A stretch of 64,000 nt of DNA, taken from contig NC_079489.1 of NCBI RefSeq assembly GCF_020520425.1, positions 19,864,001 to 19,928,000 on the forward strand, given 5' to 3'. The first letter of the stretch is position 1. Each line of letters opens with the position of its first letter. Below, in pieces: positions 49,046 through 59,948 of this stretch. The translations under genes were made by a program, and so were the position numbers. This DNA is from Spinacia oleracea (lineage: Eukaryota; Streptophyta; Magnoliopsida; Caryophyllales; Amaranthaceae). The notes under the pieces are model-generated. The model worked only from the letters and a program-made list of their open reading frames with translations, searched no databases and was not told the origin of the DNA.

Positions 49046-50613
49046 TCAGGCCTACCAATTCCATCTTGGGACCAAGCCTAGTTCCAAGACATGCTCACTA
49101 TGCCCAACAGGGTTATCAACCCCAGCAGGCCTACTATTCCGAACCATTGACGCCAATGGAGTTAGCCAACTCTACAACAACGACTTTGCCACAAGATCAG
49201 TCATGGTACATGGATTCGGGTGCAACTTCTCATATGACGAATAATGGAGGTACGCTTATGCCGCTATTTAATTTAAGCACTAATAATAATACTTTATGTG
49301 GTAATGATCATCGCATTCCGGTTACAGGCTATGGTCAATTTCGGTACATAAATTCATCACTAATAATAAGGTTTCAATTGAATTTGACCCAAATGGTTTT
49401 TCCGTGAAGGATATTCGTAAGGGGACTATAATCACGAGATGCAATAGCTCGGGGGACCTATATCCTGTCACCACCACCACACCATCATCCTGCCTTGCTA
49501 CAACCCTTATGGCCTCATCTCCAACCACTTGGCATAGCCGACTTGGACATCCGGGCCCACAAATTTTAAGTTTTATTAGATCTAAGAAATTTATTTCTTG
49601 TAATAAGGACCATTTTTCCAATTTTTGAAATTCTTGTCAATTAGGAAAACATTGTCGTTTGTTGTTTCATAATTCAATAAGTACTACATCTTCTGCTTTT
49701 GATATTACTCATTCTGATTTACGGACCTCCCATGTTCGTAGCACTAAAGGTCATAAATATTACTCCCTCCATCCCAGATTAGTTGTTACACTTTCCTTTT
49801 TCGTCCATCCCATATTAGTTGTTACACTTCTAAATTAGGAATGACCCCACAATTATTATATTGTCTCTCTCTTCCCACTATTTTTTTTGTCCACACACCC
49901 TCTCTCATTCAATTAAAAAAATACCCCACTAACTCCTATCACATCCACTTTTTCAATAAAATATCAATTGATAATCAAACAACCACTTATCACCTAAAAT
50001 TTTGTGCAAAGTTAAGTGTAACAACTAATCTGGGACGGAGAGAGTATTTAGTACTTTTGGATGATTTTCGTCATTTTGTTTGGACCATTCCTCTGCAATA
50101 TAAATCTCAAGCTTTTCAATCATTTTTTAATTTCCGCCAATATGTTCTAACACAATTTGAACATCCTGTTAAATCTTTTCAATGTGATCATGGGAGGGAA
50201 TTTGACAACGACCCGTTTAAATTATTTTGTGTCAAGAATGATATGGTTTTTCGGTTTTCGTGTCCCCACACATCATCCCAAAATGATAAGGCTGAACACA
50301 TGATTAAAATAATTAATAATATATCACGAACGCTATTTTTTCATGCATCTATTCCACCTTCCTATTGGGTTGACTCACTTGAAATGACTACTTACTTAAT
50401 AAATATATTACCCACAAAGACCCTCAATAACACTACTCCAACAGAGGTATTGTTTCGGAAAATTCCGTCATATGATCATATTAAGATTTTTGGGTGTCGG
50501 TGTTTTCCTAATCTATCGGCTACTGCCCCGCATAAATTAGCCCCTCATTCCACCCATTCTGTTTTCATGGGCTACCCATCCAACCATAGAGGTTACAAGT
50601 GTCTAGACCTATC
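49046..50613 (+). pseudogene. Copia pol remnant: protease and integrase
   Basis: The protease is marked by SWYMDSGATSHMTNN (D-S-G-A active site) near 49197-49245. The GAG-pre-integrase block TWHSRLGHPGPQIL follows near 49528. The integrase core (VLLDDFRHFVWTIPL, FQCDHGREFDN, YLINILPTKTL) lies after the MITE. Zinc-finger and core parts are separated by frameshifts and the MITE, and nothing C-terminal of GYKCLDLS remains. Confidence 0.85.
49763..50044. mobile_element. Stowaway MITE inserted in the Copia integrase
   Basis: 282 bp with ends CTCCCTCCATCCCAGATTAG and CTAATCTGGGACGGAGAGAG, flanked by TA at 49761-49762 and 50045-50046. Without the element and one TA, the integrase codons run through without a gap, which fixes the boundary to the base. 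Confidence 0.92.
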
Positions 50614-50742
50614 TTTTATGGAAAACGAAGGAAAATCCAGCACATCGCTCTTTTTTGGAAAAGCGGAAAACCAATCCTTTGATTTTGGAAAATTTGCCCC
50701 TCATTCCACCCCTTCTGTTTTCATGGGCTACCCATCCAACCA
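50540..50742 (+). repeat. 47-bp direct repeat, 156 bp apart, at the Copia break
   Basis: The segment encoding APHSTHSVFMGYPSN appears twice (about 50540-50586 and 50696-50742) with one or two changes. The offset of 156 bp is a multiple of three, so the frame stays open until the second copy ends in a stop. The second copy abuts the junction with the Gypsy-type sequence. Confidence 0.85.
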
Positions 50743-50749
50743 ATGACTA

Positions 50750-51090
50750 AGGACCTGCGCGGTTAGTGACGCAGACCCCGCCAGCTGAAGGTGGGCGAGC
50801 CTGTCCTGCTGAGGGTGGACGCCCCGTCCAATAGAAGTGGACGAATCTGTTTTGTGTTTTGAAAATAAGGACCTACGCGGCTTGTGACGTAGACCTCGCC
50901 GGCTGAAGATGGCGAGCCTGTTTTTTGAAGATTTTATTTATTATTATTATTTTGTTTTCGAAAACTGAGGACCTGCGTGATTAGTGGCGCAGACCCCGCC
51001 GGCTGAAGATGGCGAGCCTGTTTTTTTGTTTTGATTCGGGACTCACATGGTTCTGACGCGATCCTGCCTGATCGAGGTGGGCCAGAACCT
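50750..51090. repeat. Four degenerate ~60-100-bp repeats, GACCTGCGCGG family
   Basis: Units near 50750, 50868, 50966 and 51038 share GGACCTGCGCGGNTTAGTGA, CGCAGACCCCGCCGGCTGAA and GATGGCGAGCCTGTTTT with growing divergence. They form the left edge of the Gypsy-type element. Confidence 0.75.
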
Positions 51091-52187
51091 ATTTCATTCA
51101 TCCTTGAGTTTTTTTTTGAGAATTTTTCATTCATTCTTGTAAGAGCGAGTTCTCTCGAGAAATGCTCGGGTTTAGTTGTAACCTGAATGTGGGTCGGCAA
51201 CGTGTCTGAACGAACCATCGTTTCGTGGCCGTCTGCCTTTCATGGTTTTGAACAAGTCTTTGCGCCCCATAGGATGTATGTCACCGTTTAGAACTGGCCT
51301 AGTTGTGCCATTACTTGGGTCCTTGCGAAATGACTGGTGGGACCATACGCGAATGTTAATGGAGACCTTTGCTTCGAGGTCGACCCCGTTTTTTTTTGAA
51401 TTTGTCCAAGCACGGGACGCAGCCTGAAAGTGTTGTTTCAACTTGCATCGTATATTTTCTTTCTTTCGAGCCCCCAAGCATTCGTACTTGGTGGTCGCTC
51501 TTTGCCAAGAAAAGTGCGCATTTCATCACGTCCTTGATCGTGTTTGAGATCGTGTTCGTAAGTGCGAGCGACCTTTGTAGTGGTATGCTACTTTGATGAA
51601 ATCGTGGAGTGCGACTTCATTTTCCGGGCGACAAAGTTGCTTCATTTTTCAATGATTAATACATCGAGCTTACTTCGGCCCGGATTGATCTTTTTGACAA
51701 ATAAACGCTTTTAATTTGAGAAACCAACGACGTAATGATTTTTTAGTTCCGAAGAATGACCTTGATTATTATATGTTTTTTTTATTGCTTTGAAAAATGT
51801 ACACATATTTTTTGAGACGAGTCTAAGTTCCGACATTTGCTTTCACTATTTGGGCTCTAAAAGTGCTTTGGGCTTGATCTTGATTACAACAGGGCCCCGT
51901 GTCTACTAACACGGTTTTAGGCATTTTCCTGGTTCGCGTTTTTGGAAGAGTTGGGCCTTGGGCTGCATTTTCATCGCCCTAGGACAGGCGTTAGATATTT
52001 CGGCGCCCAGCCTCGGGCGCTGAAAATGCTACCTTAACAGCCTTTTTTTTTTCCAGATTCCTCAACGCGTTTCCGAATGGGATCAGGATGATTTCATGTA
52101 TATATAGGGGGTTAAGTACGTTTTTCTTTTTCACCACTGCCGACTTCTTCTCTCTACAATTATCTAGCTTTTTTTTCTACTCTTTCC
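51091..52187 (+). promoter_or_regulatory. LTR-like region and promoter of the DUF7745-like ORF
   Basis: No coding content. A TATA box (GTATATATAGGGGG, 52098-52111) stands about 80 bp before the ATG at 52188, a normal spacing for plant RNA polymerase II. GGCGCCCAG and CGGGCGCTGAAAATG words (about 52000-52030) belong to a motif family seen twice more downstream. Confidence 0.5.
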
Positions 52188-54061
52188 ATGTCGATTCCTC
52201 CTTTCTCCCTCCAACGAGTTGTTAGGCGCTGGCTTAGGGCCCTTAATTCCACAGAAAAGGTTTTGTTGAAAGGATACCACTTAGAGGCACTTTTATTCTT
52301 ACAACAAATTAACATTGATTATAACTTTCTGTATGCCGCCCTAAACTTTTGGGATTCTGATCACCATGTTTTTGTTTTTCGGGGCAATGAGGTATGCCCT
52401 TTACCAGATGAATTTGCCGCAATCCTGAGTTATCCTACCAATGCTACTCCTGCTACCCCTGGCACTGTTGAAGAGGGTAAAACAACTATAGGGGCTTTCC
52501 TAGGACTAGATGATGACACGCTTGCTGAGATCATTGTGGATGATAAGGTTAATTTGGCGAAGCTTGTAAAACATCACTTTAGGCCTAGTAAAAATATGAC
52601 TGAACAGAAATTGAATATCCGGGCACTTGTATTCTGCTTGTTGAACCACTATTTACTGTCAAATAACAATGGTGAGTTTGGTGACATAAGGTTGATTCCC
52701 CTGATCAGTCAGATGGAGAGTTGCTATTCTATTATGCCGTTGATTGTTGCCGAGACCTTGTTGGGTGCAGATGAGTTAAAGAAGGATGCCAAGTCTGAAA
52801 ATTTTAAGGGGAGCCCCCTATTGCTGCAGGTAATTGATCGTTTATTTGCGCGCATATAATTATTTTTTCTTTTCGTTTGCCTCTGCCTGGAGCTGATTTT
52901 CAGCGCCCAGGGCTGGGCGTCGGAATATCTGGCGCCTGATCCTGGGCGTTGAAAATGCATCCCATGCCTTATTATTTTTCTGATCTTACCCGTTTTTTTT
53001 GCAGACTTGGCTCATGGAACGACTTAGGCTTCTAGAAGCTCCTGCCGATCCTAAACATTATCGCCCTATAGGCTTAGGCAACCGAAAGTATTTGCACCAA
53101 GGCTAGGACGAGGCCGAATGGGCCTCCTATTTTACTCATGGCATATGCTCTATTAAGTGGGTGGTACCGTGGTGGGGTTTGACTAATATGACGGGGGGTT
53201 CCGAGACGATGGTTCATATTTCTTTGTTGGAATTATCTCGGCCTGTTTAAATCTTCCCTTACCGAGTCATGCGACAATATGGCTTAAGGCAGACTATCCC
53301 ATTTGCTGATAAGGTACCACCTAAAGTAGCGGTCTTTTCACGAGCACGGGTTCAAGCGTGGGCTAAGTATTATGGTGGCCTCCCGCGTTGGACCGTGACT
53401 ACAGATGGCATTGTGGGTCTTTCCGAGAATTATAAGTTGTGGATGAGTTCCGATGATAAGGCTGTGAGAACTAAGGCTCGACATGAAGAGCCGGCTGAAT
53501 TATAAGTTGTGGATGAGTTCCGATGATAAGGCTGTGAGAACTAAGGCTCGACATGAAGAGCCGGCTGAACTTTTGATACCTCGAGGTGGGGCTAAGTATG
53601 AAAACCGTAATCCCGCTAACCCTCGCAAAAATGGCATTAAGACTGTGAAAGCTCGTCCTGATCGAAAGCGAAAGGAAATTCCTCCCCGTTCCAGTTCTAG
53701 GCCTAAAAAGGTACCTAACATGAAGGGGTCTGCTGTTCCCAAAAGAAATGCAAGCTCTCGCGGAGATTGTCGCCGGAATAATGTATGGGTTAGGAAAGTT
53801 CAGCCCCTAGTAGAACCAGTGGCTAATCCAATTGATGTTGATAATCCTTCCCCTCCCATTGTTTGTGCCCTTGAGGCTGAGCGGGCTATAGCTGTTCAAA
53901 CTGAAAATGTTTCTGAGGCCTTGGCATCCTTGGAAGTTAGTGTCAAGGAGCCTGTTCTTATGGAGATTGATATAGGGGCAGCGCAGAAGCCCGTGGAAGT
54001 GGACCCTGCGAACATTGCCCTCTACAACACTTTGTTTGATGATCCGGAAGAACTCGAGTAG
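52188..54061 (+). pseudogene. DUF7745/plant-mobile-domain-like ORF of a Gypsy-type element, decayed
   Basis: Exon 1 (52188-52829) encodes 214 residues with VRRWLRAL, LYAALNFWDSDHHVFVF and GNEVCPLPDEFAAILSYP, the hallmark of DUF7745, a domain related to the retroelement-derived plant mobile domain. A GT-AG intron (52830-53004) joins in frame to TWLMERLRLLEAP. In the second exon the frame is broken by stops near 53104 (LHQG-stop) and 53248, and by a 70-bp tandem duplication. It then remains open to 54061, through a basic linker and an acidic tail (NTLFDDPEELE). It runs opposite to the polyprotein fragment of the same element. The intron carries one of the GC-rich palindromic motifs. No function is assigned to DUF7745 proteins that I know of. 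Confidence 0.7.
53428..53568 (+). repeat. 70-bp tandem duplication disrupting the ORF
   Basis: The segment starting AATTATAAGTTGTGGATGAG and ending AGAGCCGGCTGA is perfectly doubled with a period of 70 bp. As 70 is not a multiple of three, the second copy shifts the frame. The identity of the copies implies a recent event. Confidence 0.95.
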
Positions 54062-55409
54062 TGTAGTTCTTGTTAGGGTGTAGGTGCCCTTTATTCATTT
54101 CAGTTGTGTTTGTTTTTCATTCCTTAGCACTTTTGTTTTCCTTCTTATTTATTTCTAAATATTAATAAAGGCATGATTTTATTTTTTTCTTTTTTGCTTC
54201 TCCCATCTTTTTTATTTACTCATTCCCAACACTTATGCACATTATATTATTTTTTGATTGGACCGAATCCATAAATAGGATTGCCTACGTATCCTTGTTA
54301 AATAACTTTAACTTAGAATCAGGTCGTGCGTAGTTCTAGCTAGAATGAATTCTAGGATGCCGAATTTGATAAGTATGTTCTGAGATGGAAACATATTATT
54401 TGAAACGGTAGAATAGGCGAGGCGAAGTTTATTTTAATCTGCTGCTTTGCCGTAAGTCGAAATTTGCTTTATGATTTTTTTGAGTACATGTATTTTGCGC
54501 ATTTTTGTTTGAGTACATCCATAAATGGGCTATATTTTTGAGTGCATGTATTTTGCGCATCGTTTTTTTTTTCATGTGTTTTTTTTTTGTGGTATGTATA
54601 TCTGAATACGTGAACACGTGCTGTACCCCCCAAGTGTTTGTTATTTTTCCGTGTATGTGCGGATAAAATGACGAGCACTTCTGGGTAAACTTCGGCAAGC
54701 AGAGAGTTTCAACGCCCAGACTGGGGCGCTAATGATTTCGGCGCCCAGCTCTGGGCGCTGAAAATGATTTCTGGGGTAATTTTTGGGCGTGTTGCTTCAT
54801 TTCTTTCACACGTTTCTTGCTTTTATTTCTTTTTTGTTCTTACTTTTTATTCGTCAGAAATCAATTTTGACACTATTTCGGAAGCTTTTTGGACTGTTAG
54901 CGTGAGATGCATTTTCGTCCGGATTAATTTTATCTATTCGTGACTCAAAACGGCTTTGAAAACGGAGTTAGGGTGCGAAAGATGTGAAGATCTTTGTGTA
55001 GGCTTTTGGGTGGGTTGAGGTGCGTGTTGTTAATGGTGGGAATGATGGGTTCATGTTTTATGAATTTTTTTTGTTGAGTAACATTTGCATTGTTTGATTT
55101 TTTTTTTTTGATTTCTTTGGGTTGCACGGGTTTGACATTTATGTCTTGGAGGTATGGTTTATTTTGTGGATTTCGAGAATTGGTTTTGATGTCACGATTC
55201 AAGACCGAGTGGGCCTTGCTATTGGGCCTAAAGTGGGCCGCTTCCTTATATTTTTTGATTTTATTTTTTGCAAATATGATTAGTGCTTGCTTTAGTGTTA
55301 GAGCAATTTTTTTTTAGGAGTCTTAGGGGTCTTAGGACCATCTCTAGAGTTTTATTTTTTCTATCATCTAAAGAACTACTAGGCGTTTTGCTAAAGTGCT
55401 CTCTATGGC
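54062..55409. other. Non-coding spacer between opposed ORFs
   Basis: Poly-T-rich, with no gene. It contains AATCAGGTCGTGCGTAGTTC near 54320 and a pair of palindromic words GGCGCCCAG/CTGGGCGCTGAAAATG at 54708-54768. The last 20 bases precede the stop of the minus-strand polyprotein fragment. Confidence 0.5.
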
Positions 55410-55888
55410 TCAAGCCTTGGGTTTAGTCTCGTAAAACTTTGGTCCTTCGCCTGTACTCATCTTGAATTCTATTCCCTTTGCATTGACCCACTGATATGTC
55501 TTCACCCATCCGTTCTCGATCTCTTCTGGTGTTGGTGTAGGAGTGATTAACCGGGTTGGATTGAAACCTTCATCTTGCAGGGCTAGGTTGGTTATTACAG
55601 TCTCGTCCTCCATAGGCCTCGATTCGTTAAACAATGTCCATAGAGCTTGGTTGTCTAATATTTCAGCTATTTCAGTCTTGGTGAGGTGGGGTGCCTCATC
55701 CATAGTATGACAGTCATGGAAAATCTCAAATCCGGGTTTTAGCAGGCCATTCTGAACAAAGGGTTCAGGGAAGTCGCAGCATGGGTGTTCTTCTCCTTCT
55801 CGGACAAACATACCGTTAAGGGTTCTTTGGTATGGGGGAAGAAGGGTGGTTTGTTTTGTCTTGGCTGGCTTAAGGCGTAGCCTAAACA
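55410..55888 (-). pseudogene. Gypsy-type polyprotein fragment, downstream part (split by CACTA)
   Basis: This is the continuation of the minus-strand frame at 63799-64000 after the CACTA transposon and one ACA are discounted. It contains TLLPPYQRTLNGMFVREGEE, CCDFPEPFVQNG and EGFNPTRLITP and ends KFYETKPKA with a stop at 55410. I take it for the poorly conserved part between protease and RT of a Ty3/Gypsy polyprotein. No RT motif (Y-x-D-D) is present, so the element is deleted or this is a non-autonomous lineage. The frame is open, implying a young host element. Confidence 0.65.
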
Positions 55889-55939
55889 CACTAGTAGAAA
55901 AAACCCTTATTGCAGCGGGCTTTTAGACCCCTGTTACAG

Positions 55940-56240
55940 CGTACATCGTATGCTGCAACTGGGGGGCCTGCAACAAGTCTGAACTTGTTGCAGCGTACAA
56001 TGTTCGCTGCGAAAAGTGGTTTTTTGCAGCGTACATATGCCTGTACGCTGCAACAAGTGTCTAAATTTTGGCTAAAATCTTGACTTGTTGCAGCGTACAA
56101 ATAGGTGTACGCTGCAAAAAACCCAACCTGTTGCAGCGAACATCTATTTGTACGCTGCAATAGGTCTGGTTTTTTGCCAAATTTTACACCCTTGTTGCAG
56201 CGTACATATATATATGTACGCTGCAACAAGGGTGTAAAAT
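55940..56240. repeat. Left subterminal palindromic repeats of CACTA
   Basis: Six tandemly spaced palindromes of the form TTGCAGCGTACA-N6-TGTACGCTGCAA (for instance near 56025, 56090, 56131 and 56197). In CACTA elements such repeats bind the accessory transposase protein. Confidence 0.88.
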
Positions 56241-56667
56241 TTTAGTTTTAGGGATACCTAGATTGCCCAAATACAGAAACCTGTCACAACAATAATAGAA
56301 TATCGCAACATGTATAACAAATATAAAAACAATAAATAGTATTTTGAAGATATCCCAAAACAAAAGTGCACGTACCATATACATTTAAATATATGTATGT
56401 TCCAATTTCAACGTATGCATACATTTTAACATAAAAGATTGTTCTATAATATCTAAACTAACTCGATCAAGCGCCCCTAGGCCAATAATAAATACTTGCA
56501 GCCCATTGCTCACGAACCACATCAATTTCCTCACTAGCATAAGACGTATTCCTCGGAGTATAGACCTTTACAAAAACAAAAAAAAATATCACATTTTAAC
56601 ATTCAAGCAACTAATGGCAATGTCCTAATAGTCTAAAATACGAAGCAAGAGTAAGGAAAATTAATTA

Positions 56668-57805
56668 GGAAAAATTACTTTAAATAATCCAACCTTTCGA
56701 CGATTTTCTGTTAATAATCCGACCTTTGGATTATTATCTAATAATCTAACCTTTGCACCCCATTAACTTTCATTGCACCTAACAAGTCACCAACCCGGTA
56801 TAGCAGGTCACCTATATACGTGTCATGCAACCATTTGTTATTTTTATATTAGAAAATAATTAATATATATTTTTTTTTTCCCTTTACCTTCTTCCTTTTT
56901 CTAGTTTTTTTCTTTCTTCTTTTCTTTACCCTTCCTCCTTGTTTAGTCGCGGCCTCCACCAGAACTCTAACCCTTAACCAAATCCATTATAAAAACCATT
57001 TTTTTCATTTTTAATATTATTTCTTTGAATTACATTAAAAAAAAAAAAACTTCCTCATCTCCTATATCCACCACCGCAACTCCTCCTCTTCCGCTTCATC
57101 ATCATTCCTTCTTTATTCTTCTTGTCAATCACCAACAAGTTATGCCTCTTCAACTAGTGAAATTTCTATTGATTTTTTTTTTATGATTAGTAAAAAAATT
57201 AATGAAGGATTACTCAAATAACTAAAGAGAATTTCAATTGAAATTTTAGTATGAGGAAACGGATTTGTAGATCTTGATGAGGGTGTGGTTATATATCTGC
57301 TAGATTTTGCCGCCCCACTTTGTAGATGGTTTTGATGGTGGTGACAGAGCTAGGGACATTCGAGGTGAGGGGTATTAGCAGTGGTGGTTGATTTTGGGTG
57401 TTAGTGATTGTTTGTTGGTGGTGAAGAATAGACGGTGGGGAGGAGAGGTGAAGGAGAAAGATGGTTGGTTTAATTGGTTGGGTAGTGGTTGTGGTGGTGG
57501 TGCGGTACAGACAATAAAAGGATGGAGAGAAATTTTTTGTTACATAAAGGTAAAATTAATTTTAAGAAATATAAATAAAATAATTCCATCAAAAAGGAAA
57601 AAAAATACAGCAATCAGTTTTGAGGAAGGATGGGTTCTTTTTAGAATAAATAAATAAAGGTGATGACTTGTTGTGCCGGTTGCAAGTGGTTTAGGTGCAA
57701 TAAAAATTAATAGGGTATAAAGGTTAGATTATTAGATAATAATCAAAAGGTTGGATTATTAACGGAAAATGGTCAAAATGTTGGATTATTTAAAGTAATT
57801 TTTCC
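56668..57805. mobile_element. MULE-like element nested in the CACTA, 1138 bp
   Basis: Terminal inverted repeats of about 100 bp begin GGAAAAATTACTTTAAATAA at the left and are mirrored at the right (GGATTATTTAAAGTAATTTT, then TCC). A perfect 9-bp duplication AATTAATTA lies at 56659-56667 and 57806-57814. A 90-residue frame at 57388-57657 has no recognisable product. Confidence 0.85.
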
Positions 57806-57829
57806 AATTAATTAATTACCTCATGTAGC

Positions 57830-59285
57830 CTTAGGTTATGCATATTAAACATGTAATAAGTTTAAAATGAGTATTAGGTTCTATAGTTCAAAGTTGGGAG
57901 CGAAAATGCCTCATTTTAGCCTAAATATGACCTACAACGACCAAACAAGCCTTAAATGTACATAAGTAGATTAGAATAAGTCTTAGAAACTTAAAAATAA
58001 GCATATTAATCATATAATAAGTTTAAAATGAGTCCTTAGGTTATTTAGTTCAAAGTTGGGAGCGAAAATGTCTAAATATGACCTATAACGACCCAATGAG
58101 TCTTAAATGTGCATAAATAGATTGGAATGAGTATTATAAAGTTAAAACTAAGCATATTAATCATGTAAAAGGTTTAAAATGATTCTTTATATTCTTTAGT
58201 TCATAGTTGGGAACGAAAATGTCATTTTAGCCTAAATATGTCCTATAATGACCAAACAAGCCTTAAATGTGCATAAATAGATTGGAATAAGTCTTAGAAA
58301 GTTAAAACTAAGCACATTAATCATGTAAAAGGTTTAAAATGACTCTTTAGGTTCTTTAGTTCAAAGTTGGGAACGAAAATGTCATTTTAGCCTAAATATG
58401 ACCTATAACGACCCAATGAGCCTTAAACATGCATAAATAGATTGGAACGAGTCTTAAAAAGTTAAAATTATGCATATTAAACATGTAATAAGTTTAAAAT
58501 GAGTCCTTAGGTTCTTTATTTCAAAGTTGGGATTACTTTAGCCTAAATATGACCTATAACGACCAAACAAGCCTTAAATGTACATAAGTAGATTAGAATA
58601 AGTCTTAGAAACTTAAAAATAAGCATATTAATCATATAATAAGTTTAAAATGAGTCCTTAGGTTATTTAGTTCAAAGTTGGGAGCGAAAATGTCATTTTA
58701 GGCTAAATATGACCTATAACGACGCAATGAGCTTCAAATGTGCATAAATAGATTGGAATGAGTCTTAGAAAGTCAAAACTAAGAATATAAAACATATAGT
58801 AAGTTTAAAATGAGTCCTTAGGTTCTTTATTTAAAATTTGGGAGCGAAAATGCTCATTTAGCCTAAATATGACCTATAACGACCAAACAAGCCTTAAATG
58901 TGCATAAGTAGATTGGAATGAGTCTTGGAAACTTCAAGCTAAGCATATTAATCATGTAAAAGGTTTAAAATAAGTCCTTAGGTTCTTTAGTTCAAAGTTG
59001 GGATCGAAAATGTCATTTTAGCCTAAATATGACCTATAACGACCCAATGAGCCTTAAATGTGCATAAATAGATTGTAATGAGTCTTAGAAAGTTAAAACT
59101 ATGCATATTAAATGTATAATAAGTATAAAATTTGTTTTTAGGTTCTTTAGTTCAAATTTGGGAGCGAAAATGTCTCATTTAAGCCTAAATATGACCTATA
59201 ACGACCAAACAAGCCTTAAATGTGCATAAGTAGATTGTAATAAGTCTTGGAAACTTAAAACTTAACATACTAAACATGTAAATCA
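57830..59285. repeat. Nine-copy ~158-bp tandem array in the CACTA
   Basis: Each unit contains CCTAAATATGACCTATAACG (positions near 57920, 58072, 58228, 58392, 58542, 58702, 58861, 59022, 59186), ATTAATCATGTAAAAGGTTT or a variant, and AGTTCAAAGTTGGGAGCGAA. Divergence between copies is roughly 5-15 % by eye. It is satellite-like and non-coding. Confidence 0.92.
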
Positions 59286-59348
59286 GAAGAGAGGGTGCAA
59301 GAAAATGATGTGCAACAGAAAATGGTTGTAGGAAAATAATTTCACCTG

Positions 59349-59460
59349 ACTGACGAATCCGGTGTCAAGCATCCAATGAACAGGGATGTGAAAAGACTTG
59401 AATTCGGTGGCTGCTGATTCTCTTAGTCGCGACAGATTATAAACCCCGTGCTCTAATCTG
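59349..59460 (-). pseudogene. Captured exon resembling CHUP1-like protein
   Basis: Between an AG acceptor (above 59460) and a GT donor (below 59349) the minus strand encodes LEHGVYNLSRLRESAATEF and then IPVHWMLDTGFVSQ. The latter matches the I-P-V-x-W-M-L-D-x-G-x-x-S block of CHUP1/IPGA1-like proteins (chloroplast positioning, microtubule-associated), as I recall the family. A single exon only. Confidence 0.7.
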
Positions 59461-59601
59461 TTTCAATTAGCATATCATGAAATTGCATTAGCTAATTGAA
59501 ATCAAAATGTTATACAGAATTGCAACAAAGAAAAATGAACATGAAAAATGGATGTTGTTGCATGTAGTAACAAAACGATTACCGTGGTCCTGGTCAAATA
59601 C

Positions 59602-59713
59602 CTCTAGGACTTGCAGAGGATCGAGTGACTCTTAGTGATTATGAAGAAGGCGAACTGCAGCATTGAGCATTGGTTCCTTACCGTTCTGTGGATCCAAATG
59701 CATATCAAGCAAC
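59602..59713 (-). pseudogene. Captured exon of VPS3/TRAP1-like (TGF-beta receptor-associated protein 1 homologue)
   Basis: A 112-nt exon with proper splice sites encodes LLDMHLDPQNGKEPM, LNAAVRLLHNH, a stop in place of Gly, and ESLDPLQVLE. This is a highly characteristic block near the C-terminus of the plant VPS3-like vacuolar sorting protein. The in-frame stop shows the copy is not functional as such. Confidence 0.8.
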
Positions 59714-59883
59714 CTAATGGTCATGAAATAAAAAATCAATTAGAATATATTTAGAACTCTGTTTGACACATTCAAAAAAATCGTTAGAGGTTTTGGCTTT
59801 TGAGTAAAAGTCAAAATTCATAAGGCTCTAACTCCTAAATATAATCCAAATAGTGTGACTAGTTTCTACGATTTCTGATATAC

Positions 59884-59948
59884 CTCCACAATTTGAGCAA
59901 CAGTCGAGCTGCTTTGAAGACTATCCAGGTACTTCTCTGGATGCACCT
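59884..59948 (-). pseudogene. Exon-like fragment of unknown origin
   Basis: Flanked by GTTTACAG and GTATATCAG-type splice sites, it encodes VHPEKYLDSLQ, SSSTVAQIVE. I do not recognise the parent. It lies between the VPS3-like and DUF506-like exons in the same orientation. Confidence 0.35.

Larger units (their letters stand above)
47690..50746 (+). mobile_element. Decayed Ty1/Copia retrotransposon, 3' half missing
   Basis: A short AT-rich LTR-like segment (about 47690-47840) is followed by a degenerate initiator-tRNA-Met PBS, TAGTATCATAGCTTAGG (47842-47858). Gag, protease and integrase relics follow in Copia order. Reverse transcriptase, RNase H and the 3' LTR are gone; at about 50746 the sequence changes abruptly to the next element. 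Frameshifts, stops and a MITE insertion make it inactive. Confidence 0.85.

Noticed and set aside
48751-49244. Several overlapping ~90-codon frames, both strands
   Set aside because: They come from the GC- and Gln-rich nucleocapsid part of the broken Copia gag, which reads open in several frames.
57830-59285. CRISPR or rDNA spacer array
   Set aside because: The ~158-bp units are head-to-tail without unique spacers and lie between CACTA ends; no rRNA sequence nearby.
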